Assembly (NCBI GenBank): GCA_012962595.1
Contig: DTXE01000125.1
Span: forward strand, 1-11,622
Direction of reading: 5' to 3'
From: Syntrophaceae bacterium
GTDB lineage: Bacteria > Desulfobacterota > DTXE01
DNA length: 11,622 bases
In this document: one piece after another, positions 6,257 through 11,622 of the stretch
Position numbering within the stretch: the first letter of the stretch is position 1
Layout: each line of letters starts with the position of its first letter
Program-made: the position numbers and the translations under genes
Notes under the pieces: model-generated
Databases searched by the model: none
Told to the model about the DNA's origin: nothing
Seen by the model: the letters and a program-made list of their open reading frames with translations, nothing else

Positions 6257-6420
6257 TGAAAATGATAGGAAAGGCATTTAGATTTTTGACTGCCCTTTTA
6301 CTTGGTTTTTCTATTGCAACTGAATTGGGTTGGATAGAGATACTCCATCCCAGGTTAGAGCAATTTCATCAACTCATTCTAAAGATGGTAACAATGCTCA
6401 TCTATTTATTTTTCCCATAA
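6253..6420 (+). CDS. 55-aa hydrophobic membrane peptide, last gene of the operon
   Basis: Read by hand: MMKMIGKAF at the N-terminus, LIYLFFP at the C-terminus, stop TAA at 6418-6420. Two hydrophobic segments (about 5-22 and 41-55) flank a short charged stretch (ELGWIEILHPRLEQFHQ), so it could be a small two-helix inner-membrane protein or a hairpin. The start ATG overlaps the preceding TGA (ATGA), typical of translational coupling, and a second in-frame ATG at 6256 is possible. Function unknown; perhaps an accessory subunit of the channel complex. Confidence 0.6.
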   Translation: MMKMIGKAFRFLTALLLGFSIATELGWIEILHPRLEQFHQLILKMVTMLIYLFFP

Positions 6421-6521
6421 GTACTGGTTGGAGCGACTTAAATAGGGTTGCAGATTTCCATCAAAAGGTATATGTACCATAGATGCCCAAGTTGCGGACA
6501 GTGTTTTTAGAGTAAGAAAGT

Positions 6522-7859
6522 ATGCATGTGCGTATGCTGAAAGGGCAGGAAAAAGAAGTATTTGATCTGGCAATTATAGGGGGTCTGGTTCTCACCATAG
6601 CTCCTTACCATGAATTTATAGAGAGCGGTTTAATCCTCATAAAAGAAGGAACTATTATGGATATAACCAAAAGGGAGCTGATTCCAAATACTTCCGTGGC
6701 TAGAGATACCATAACCGCTGAAGGTTGCCTGATCATGCCTGGCCTTATCAATACTCATACCCATGCCCCTATGAGCCTGTTTAGAGGTATGGCGGATGAC
6801 CTCCCTCTCATGAAATGGCTCAAGGACTATATATTTCCGGCTGAGGCCAAATTGACAGAAGACATGGTTTACTGGGGAACGTTACTTTCCTGCGGCGAGA
6901 TGATTCTATCCGGAACTACTACATTTTGCGACGGATATTTTCTAGAAGATCAGGTAGCCAAGGCAGTGAAGGACTCAGGTATGCGTGCAGTATTGGCTCA
7001 AGGAGTGATCGACCTACCTGCACCCGGAATTGATGATCCCAAAAAAAATATCAAACATCTAGAAAAATTTATACAAACATGGAAGGATACATCCGCACTT
7101 ATTACACCTGCGGCCTTTTGTCATTCACCCTACACCTGTTCAGAAAATACACTAAGGGATGCCAAGGATATTACCAGAAGATACAATGTTCCTTTTCTTA
7201 TACATCTTTCGGAGACAGAGGAAGAGGTTCATAACTTGTGGAAGAGATATAAAAAGAGAGCCACCCATTATCTTAGGGATTTGAATGTGCTTGATAGAGA
7301 TACATTGGCTGTACACTGTATATGGTTAGATGAGGATGAGCTTGATGTACTCAAAGAATATGAGGTAAAGGTCTCCCACAACCCTGAAAGCAATATGAAG
7401 CTTGGATGTGGTGTAGCCCCCGTGCCTGAAATGCTTCAAAGAGGGATTATTGTAGGACTAGGTTCTGATGGGGCTGCTAGTAACAATAATCTAGACATGT
7501 TCCAGGAGATGGATACCGCAGCAAAACTCCATAAGGTTACAAAAATGGACCCTACCGTACTTGATGCCAAATCGGTGGTGGAAATGGCTACTATAAAGGG
7601 GGCTATGGCTCTGAATCTTGAGGGAATTATAGGCTCTCTGGAAAAGGGCAAGAGGGCAGATTTAATCATAATAGACATGCAAAAACCCCACCTAACACCG
7701 TGCTATAATCCTTACTCTCACATAGTATATGCAGCCAAGTGCTCAGATGTCCGCCACGTGATTATAGATGGAAAGGTGGTCATGAAAGATAGGAAGTTAT
7801 TGACCATAGACATAGAACAGGTTATGGGCAAAGTAAGGGCCATGAGATATATGGATTAA
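6522..7859 (+). CDS. mtaD: 5'-methylthioadenosine / S-adenosylhomocysteine deaminase
   Basis: 445 aa, the usual length for this amidohydrolase family. It deaminates SAH to S-inosylhomocysteine and MTA to methylthioinosine, recycling products of SAM-dependent reactions in the cytoplasm. Visible metal and catalytic elements are HTH (His79, His81), HLSETEEEV (His228, Glu231), HCIW (His265), HNPESNMKLG (His286) and GLGSDGAAS (Asp316). The family's flanking beta-sandwich is formed by the N-terminus and the end (GSLEKGKRADLIII). The ribosome binding site is weak; the ATG at 6534 is an alternative. Some family members act on adenosine, 5'-deoxyadenosine or other nucleosides, so the exact substrate is open. 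The gene precedes larB by 5 nt, so they are probably co-transcribed. Confidence 0.9.
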   Translation: MHVRMLKGQEKEVFDLAIIGGLVLTIAPYHEFIESGLILIKEGTIMDITKRELIPNTSVARDTITAEGCLIMPGLINTHTHAPMSLFRGMADDLPLMKWLKDYIFPAEAKLTEDMVYWGTLLSCGEMILSGTTTFCDGYFLEDQVAKAVKDSGMRAVLAQGVIDLPAPGIDDPKKNIKHLEKFIQTWKDTSALITPAAFCHSPYTCSENTLRDAKDITRRYNVPFLIHLSETEEEVHNLWKRYKKRATHYLRDLNVLDRDTLAVHCIWLDEDELDVLKEYEVKVSHNPESNMKLGCGVAPVPEMLQRGIIVGLGSDGAASNNNLDMFQEMDTAAKLHKVTKMDPTVLDAKSVVEMATIKGAMALNLEGIIGSLEKGKRADLIIIDMQKPHLTPCYNPYSHIVYAAKCSDVRHVIIDGKVVMKDRKLLTIDIEQVMGKVRAMRYMD

Positions 7860-7864
7860 CACGC

Positions 7865-8614
7865 ATGGATGAACGTAAGCTAAAGGCCTTATTGGGAGCC
7901 ATAAAAGAAGGCAAGATGGGCATCGATGAGGCGCTTCAGCACTTAAGAACACTCCCCTTTGAAGGTATTGATTTTGCTCACATAGATCACCACAGAGGCT
8001 TACGCCAAGGTTTTCCCGAGGTTATTTTCGGTGAGGGCAAGAGTGCTGAGCAGATAGCGGAAATTATAGAAAAGATGGCTAAACATGGTGATAATATCTT
8101 GGCAACCCGTATTAGCCCTGAGAAGGCCTCACATATTAAAAAGACCTTCTCTAAGATAAAATACTATCCTACCTCCAGAGTCCTCACCTTTACCAAACGC
8201 AAGATCAAGATAGTGGGTAAGGGAACCATCTTGGTTATATCGGCGGGCACCTCAGATATACCCGTGGCAGAAGAAGCCCTGATTACTGCACAGATGATGG
8301 GAAATAAGACCCACTATATGTACGATGTGGGGGTGGCTGGGATACATCGTCTGCTTCACCATAAAGACAAGGTTCTCTCTGCCTCTGTTCTCATTGTGGT
8401 TGCCGGGATGGAGGGTGCTCTCCCCAGTGTGGTCTCAGGCATGGTAGATAAACCTGTCATAGCGGTTCCCACCAGTGTAGGATATGGAAGTAGCTTTGGG
8501 GGACTGGCTGCTTTACTAACTATGCTTAATACCTGCGCATCTGGAGTGGCAGTGGTTAATATAGATAATGGCTTTGGCGCAGGCTATATAGCCAGTTTGA
8601 TAAATAGGGTATAG
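7865..8614 (+). CDS. larB: LarB, pyridinium-3,5-biscarboxylate mononucleotide synthase
   Basis: 249 aa, full length for LarB. It carboxylates and hydrolyses nicotinate adenine dinucleotide to pyridinium-3,5-biscarboxylate mononucleotide plus AMP, the first step to the nickel-pincer nucleotide cofactor of lactate racemase and relatives. The N-terminal part carries the family stretch around DHHRGLRQGFPEVIFGEGK (41-59). The C-terminal PurE-like domain has SAGTSDIPVAEEA (126-138), VAGMEGALPSVV (179-190) and NTCASGVAVVNIDNGFGAG (222-240). Cys224 lies where the cysteine that binds the nicotinate ring is found in Lactobacillus LarB. Often mislabelled as AIR carboxylase. LarC and LarE are not in the window. 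No strong ribosome binding site is visible; coupling to mtaD is likely. Confidence 0.9.
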   Translation: MDERKLKALLGAIKEGKMGIDEALQHLRTLPFEGIDFAHIDHHRGLRQGFPEVIFGEGKSAEQIAEIIEKMAKHGDNILATRISPEKASHIKKTFSKIKYYPTSRVLTFTKRKIKIVGKGTILVISAGTSDIPVAEEALITAQMMGNKTHYMYDVGVAGIHRLLHHKDKVLSASVLIVVAGMEGALPSVVSGMVDKPVIAVPTSVGYGSSFGGLAALLTMLNTCASGVAVVNIDNGFGAGYIASLINRV

Positions 8615-8637
8615 CGCTGGGCGGAGAGCAAGTATAC

Positions 8638-9987
8638 CTACTGATTCCTAGCTTTCTTAGCCAACTTCTTCAAATAGGGAACAGTTTCGATAAGAAACTC
8701 CTCTGGCTGGCAGGGGAATATGGAGTTATTATGGAAAAGGGGGTCGTGCTCAAGATCAAAGCGAGAGGTGCGGATTGCTTCTGGCCACAAGTCAGTACCG
8801 GGTATGGGGGAGTATTCTGCAAGTCTTGGTACCACACCAAAGCCTTGCACATAGCGAATGGATTCCTCAATCTCACTCTTTGTTTGACCCGGTAGTCCTA
8901 CCAGCAGATACACACCTATATCCTTCCCTTCAAATCCTGCCTCTTTAAGATTATGTATAGCCTCAGCAAAATCCCCCTCTCCTACCTTTCTATCCATAAT
9001 CTCATGGAATCTAGAATTTTGTGCCTCAAGACCTAATCTTATAGTCTTGAAACCCGCCTTATAAAGTAGATGTGCCACATCCTTAGAAATCTCTCTAACA
9101 TGGAGTCCATTGGGGGTATGGAAGTTGACTCTGATTTTTCTTTCAATGACGGCGTGTAATAAAGGGATTATGTGATCTTGGGCATTTACCAGAAGGGCAT
9201 CATCGTAAAATGCCACCTCCTTAACTCCCAATCGCTTTACCCAGTATTCTATCTCATCTGCCACCTTTGAAGGATTTCTCCGTCTAAATGTAGAATTAAG
9301 TTCATGCGATGCACAATATCTGCAATGATAAGGACACCCCCTAGATGTCAGAATACATATGTATTTTAGGTTGCTCAGGAGATCAAATGCGGGATAAGGG
9401 TATGAATCCAGATTTCCTTTATCGGGATAATATCTTATGGTATGGCCTGTAAGCTCGCTCACTATATCCAATACCTTATCCTCCCCCTCACCTGGAATGA
9501 CATAATCAGCCCCTGAGTAAGCCTTTGCATGGTTATAGCAAAGAGTGGCATAGATACCTCCCAAGATTATGGGGGTTTTAGGATAGATTTTTCTGGCTAT
9601 TCTTATGGCTTCAAATACCCCGGGATACCAGTAGGTCATAAGTGATGTTATAAGGATAGCATCAGGGGTGGGTATTTTCCTTAGGTCTTCTTCCAATGCT
9701 TTTAAGGTAATTCCATATCGACTGTAACTTCTTGGAATGTCTTTTAATGAATAGGGCTTAGGAATTTTTTCCTTGTAAAATTTGCCGGTGCCAAAATTTC
9801 TCGTGAGAGGTTTTCTAAATTTTTGCATACCGGGATGATTCGTGGTAAGACAATCTATAAAATGAACTTTATACCCATTTTGTCTTAATATACTAGCGAT
9901 GTATAAAAGACCTAAGGGCTTCGCCCAGAAATCATATGCGGCAAAGTCATATATCCAGGGGTTGATTAGTAATAGGTCGCTTTCCAT
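8638..9987 (-). CDS. B12-binding-domain radical SAM protein
   Basis: 449 aa. The N-terminal half (about 1-185) has the Rossmann-like B12-binding fold seen in this class (LLINPW at 6-11, PLGLLYIASILRQNGYKVHFID at 24-45, IILGGIYATL at 140-149, GEGED at 166-170). The middle is a radical SAM barrel with the [4Fe-4S] motif Cys218-x3-Cys222-x2-Cys225 (RGCPYHCRYC), followed by FYDDALL, IRLGLEAQ and GLPGQTKSEI. The class methylates unactivated carbons or does other radical chemistry, often on lipids or secondary metabolites; the substrate here is unknown. The B12-binding DxHxxG motif is not evident. Convergent with larB (23-nt gap). No ribosome binding site precedes the ATG; see the promoter entry. 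Confidence 0.87.
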   Translation of the reverse strand: MESDLLLINPWIYDFAAYDFWAKPLGLLYIASILRQNGYKVHFIDCLTTNHPGMQKFRKPLTRNFGTGKFYKEKIPKPYSLKDIPRSYSRYGITLKALEEDLRKIPTPDAILITSLMTYWYPGVFEAIRIARKIYPKTPIILGGIYATLCYNHAKAYSGADYVIPGEGEDKVLDIVSELTGHTIRYYPDKGNLDSYPYPAFDLLSNLKYICILTSRGCPYHCRYCASHELNSTFRRRNPSKVADEIEYWVKRLGVKEVAFYDDALLVNAQDHIIPLLHAVIERKIRVNFHTPNGLHVREISKDVAHLLYKAGFKTIRLGLEAQNSRFHEIMDRKVGEGDFAEAIHNLKEAGFEGKDIGVYLLVGLPGQTKSEIEESIRYVQGFGVVPRLAEYSPIPGTDLWPEAIRTSRFDLEHDPLFHNNSIFPCQPEEFLIETVPYLKKLAKKARNQ

Positions 9988-9993
9988 GATAAA

Positions 9994-10022
9994 ACTATAT
10001 AATGGACTGAAGGGAAAATCAA
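9994..10022 (-). promoter_or_regulatory. Promoter for the radical SAM gene, probably giving a leaderless mRNA
   Basis: On the minus strand, TTGATT (10022-10017) and TATAGT (9999-9994) are 17 nt apart, the optimal spacing. Only six nucleotides separate the -10 from the ATG at 9987-9985, so transcription should begin at or next to the A of ATG. The lack of any Shine-Dalgarno sequence there agrees with leaderless translation. A perfect TATAAT on the + strand (9998-10003) overlaps it and may serve dtd, but has no good -35. Confidence 0.5.
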
Positions 10023-10050
10023 ATGACTATTGACTAATGACCCTTATAGA

Positions 10051-10058
10051 AGGGGGAG
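10051..10058 (+). promoter_or_regulatory. Ribosome binding site fixing the dtd start
   Basis: AGGGGGAG lies 5 nt before the ATG at 10064. The upstream in-frame ATG at 10037 has no such site, and starting there would add nine residues before the conserved MRVVVQRV start of the family. Confidence 0.8.
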
Positions 10059-10063
10059 TCTTT

Positions 10064-10513
10064 ATGCGAGTGGTGGTTCAGCGGGTTAGAAAGGCCAGTG
10101 TGTCTGTGAAAGGTCAGATAATAGGCTCTATAGGTAAGGGCCTACTGGTCCTTCTGGGTATCGGCAAAGAGGATACTCAAGATGATGCCCAATACCTAGC
10201 CAGGAAGATCGCAGAATTAAGAATCTTTGAGGGTGAAGATCGAAAGATGAATTTATCCCTTAAAGAGGTTAATGGTAAGGTTCTGGTTGTCTCCCAATTT
10301 ACGCTTATGGGTGATTGTAGGAAGGGAAGAAGACCCTCTTTCGATGATGCTGCCAGTCCAGACACAGCCAATGCCTTATATGAGTATTTTATACTAAGGC
10401 TAAAAGAAAAGGGGGTTCATGTGGCAACTGGTAGATTTCAGGAATATATGGTGGTTGATCTGGTCAACGATGGACCGGTTACATTTATCCTTGATAGCAA
10501 AGGATTTTTTTAA
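10064..10513 (+). CDS. dtd: D-aminoacyl-tRNA deacylase (DTD)
   Basis: 149 aa, the usual length (E. coli 145). It hydrolyses D-amino acids, and glycine mischarged on tRNA(Ala), from tRNAs in the cytoplasm. The two signature motifs are present: SQFT (77-80) and NDGPVT (135-140, the GPxT-type cross-subunit motif). The start at 10064 is chosen from the ribosome binding site and the family N-terminus; the open frame extends back to an ATG at 10037. It diverges from the radical SAM gene and converges on greA with a 12-nt gap and no visible terminator between. Confidence 0.94.
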   Translation: MRVVVQRVRKASVSVKGQIIGSIGKGLLVLLGIGKEDTQDDAQYLARKIAELRIFEGEDRKMNLSLKEVNGKVLVVSQFTLMGDCRKGRRPSFDDAASPDTANALYEYFILRLKEKGVHVATGRFQEYMVVDLVNDGPVTFILDSKGFF

Positions 10514-10525
10514 CGAGGTATCTGG

Positions 10526-10996
10526 TCATAAAATATCAATCAGTTCATATTCACGAAGTCCTCCAGGGGTTTGAATTTGAAAGACATCCCCTACTTCTCG
10601 CCCAATAAGGGCTTTACCCAAAGGTGAGGTCACAGACAAGCGGCCTTGTTTGACATCAGACTCATCAGGCCCTACCAATTGGTACTTTACCTGTTCACCG
10701 GTATCGAGATTTTCTACTAATACTGTACAGCCAAATACTACTTTAGTACCCGAAAACTTCTGTGATTCTATGATTTCCATCATGGACATTTTATGTTCCA
10801 GATCCCTAATTCGTCCCTCAATAAAGGATTGCCTTTCCTTGGCCGCATGAAATTCAGCATTTTCGGAAATATCACCATGGGCCCTAGCTTCTTCAATTGC
10901 TTTTATATTCTGTGGCCTCTCTACCTGTCTCAATTGCTCCAGCTCTTTTCTCAACCTTTCATAGCCTTCTCTAGTTATGGGAATACGATTCATCAT
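10526..10996 (-). CDS. greA: Transcription elongation factor GreA
   Basis: 156 aa, close to E. coli GreA (158). It rescues backtracked RNA polymerase by stimulating transcript cleavage. The N-terminal coiled coil (about 1-78) carries the tip motif DISENAEF with Asp42 and Glu45, which reach the polymerase active site. The C-terminal FKBP-like domain spans about 83-156 (SPLGKALIGREVGDV). Two adjacent ATGs exist. GGAAGGG (11006-11000) is 6 nt from the second ATG (10993) but only 3 nt from the first, so the true protein may be 155 aa. Confidence 0.95.
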   Translation of the reverse strand: MMNRIPITREGYERLRKELEQLRQVERPQNIKAIEEARAHGDISENAEFHAAKERQSFIEGRIRDLEHKMSMMEIIESQKFSGTKVVFGCTVLVENLDTGEQVKYQLVGPDESDVKQGRLSVTSPLGKALIGREVGDVFQIQTPGGLREYELIDIL

Positions 10997-11033
10997 CTAC
11001 CCTTCCAAAGCTATTCAAAGTATTTTACTTTTT

Positions 11034-11062
11034 ATCATAGATTCAGCAAAAATCAATGAAAA
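11034..11062 (-). promoter_or_regulatory. Promoter for greA
   Basis: On the minus strand TTTTCA (11062-11057) and TATGAT (11039-11034) are separated by 17 nt and match consensus at 4/6 and 5/6. The start would lie near 11027, leaving a ~30-nt leader with the GGAAGGG site. It allows greA expression independent of the glycosyltransferase gene upstream. Confidence 0.5.
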
Positions 11063-11098
11063 ACATTTGATGAACTCAGAAATTTCTTGCTAATGGTA

Positions 11099-11622
11099 TT
11101 AGTTTTTTAATAGTTCCAAGGCCTTTTTCATTACCAGGTCTACATCTATAGAGGCGAGACATTGTGAAGAATCGCATGAGACTAAAGTCCTCTTTGAACA
11201 AGGTGAGCAAGCTATATGGGAGGCCAAGATGCTAACATGAGGCCCTCTGGGGCCCCAAATCTCGGGATCGGTGGGGCCATATATAGCAATAGTGGGTACT
11301 GCAAGTGAGGCGGCCATGTGGGTAATACCCGAATCATTTCCTATGTAAATCCCACACCTCTCGATGATGGAAGCTACATGAGGTAAAGGAAGATTTTTAA
11401 TTAAAATAGGATCTAAGGAGGAGATATGGAGAAGGAGTGTTTCCACAAAGCATTCATCAGCTGGGCCAGAGATGATAAGAAAGGTGGCCTCTAATTTTTG
11501 AGAAAGCCTGTATACAAGTCTCACAAATCTCTCCGGCATCCATACCTTCTTCTTCCCCCCGCTACCAGGGTGAATGGCAATTAGGGTTTTATCTCCTCTA
11601 ATACCCACTTCTTTAAGAAATC
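11099..11622 (-). CDS. Family 9 glycosyltransferase (heptosyltransferase-like), N-terminus off the window
   Basis: Only the C-terminal half is present; the frame stays open through the right edge, and a GTG at 11608-11606 is internal. It shows the GT9 nucleotide-sugar domain: HPGSGGKKKVWMPERF, then GNDSGITHMAASLAVPTIAIYG and TDPEIWGP. A cysteine-rich tail (CSPCSKRTLVSC, SSQCL) is often found in heptosyltransferase II relatives. Such enzymes add heptose to the LPS inner core from ADP-heptose at the cytoplasmic face of the inner membrane. Which heptose or sugar it transfers cannot be told from this half. Its presence supports an LPS-bearing organism. Confidence 0.88.
   Translation of the reverse strand, partial: FLKEVGIRGDKTLIAIHPGSGGKKKVWMPERFVRLVYRLSQKLEATFLIISGPADECFVETLLLHISSLDPILIKNLPLPHVASIIERCGIYIGNDSGITHMAASLAVPTIAIYGPTDPEIWGPRGPHVSILASHIACSPCSKRTLVSCDSSQCLASIDVDLVMKKALELLKN

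Noticed and set aside
566..6420. Zorya-type anti-phage system, suggested by motor genes next to CRISPR
   Set aside because: No ZorB peptidoglycan-binding (OmpA-like) domain and no cytoplasmic effector, helicase or nuclease genes are present; all products are exported or membrane-bound.
6448..6476. Possible promoter TTGCAG / TATGTA upstream of the deaminase gene
   Set aside because: Both hexamers match only about half the consensus. I see no convincing promoter or terminator in 6421-6521.
6472..6510. Short frame ending in RCPSCGQCF, zinc-ribbon-like, between the operon and the deaminase
   Set aside because: The frame is closed by a stop at 6439-6441 and has no good start or ribosome binding site. 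At best a remnant.
8608..8632. Inverted repeat GGTATA / TATACC between larB and the radical SAM gene as a shared terminator
   Set aside because: Stem is short and AT-rich, the loop long, and no T-run follows on either strand.
10037..10063. Upstream ATG as the dtd start
   Set aside because: It lacks a ribosome binding site and would place nine extra residues before the conserved family N-terminus.

Overview
The window looks like a piece of a moderately AT-rich Gram-negative bacterial chromosome, possibly Desulfobacterota-like and perhaps thermophilic. Supporting signs are an outer-membrane-type lipoprotein, an LPS-type family 9 glycosyltransferase, ExbB/ExbD-like proteins, a CRISPR array, an SAH/MTA deaminase and LarB. 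The taxonomic guess is inference from gene content and style only; no sequence search was possible.

Layout. Positions 1-176 hold the leader-distal end of a CRISPR array on the + strand: two intact repeats, two spacers and a degenerate last repeat. A strong intrinsic terminator follows at 222-262. Positions 251-537 contain a ~50-bp imperfect duplication flanking a doubtful 72-codon ORF. From 566 to 6420 there is a tight, unidirectional run of eleven genes, mostly with good Shine-Dalgarno sites, with gaps of 26 nt or less and two overlaps. From 6522 the content turns to housekeeping and metabolism: an SAH/MTA deaminase and larB (+), a B12-binding-type radical SAM protein (-), dtd (+), greA (-), and a family 9 glycosyltransferase cut by the right edge (-).

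The eleven-gene run is the most interesting part. Every product carries a signal peptide, a lipobox or a membrane segment, and none looks cytoplasmic. Recognisable parts are a short ExbB/TolQ/MotA-like channel subunit, an ExbD/TolR-like partner that keeps the membrane aspartate, two consecutive single-pass stalk proteins built like TonB/TolA, an SLT-type lytic transglycosylase, and an outer-membrane lipoprotein with TPR-like helices. The rest are a secreted coiled-coil protein, a small secreted cysteine-bearing protein, two more single-pass proteins with periplasmic domains, and a 55-residue hydrophobic peptide. There is no TonB C-terminal domain, TolB, Pal/OmpA domain or receptor that I can recognise. 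My inference is a proton-motive-force-driven envelope-spanning machine that locally opens peptidoglycan. It is related in principle to Ton, Tol-Pal or Agl-type motors but is not an obvious member of any. What it moves or anchors cannot be told from the sequence.

Two regulatory points stand out. The radical SAM gene has a well-spaced promoter whose predicted start site falls at or next to its ATG, suggesting a leaderless mRNA. greA has its own promoter just upstream. The dtd start should be the second in-frame ATG, at 10064, because a strong ribosome binding site precedes it.
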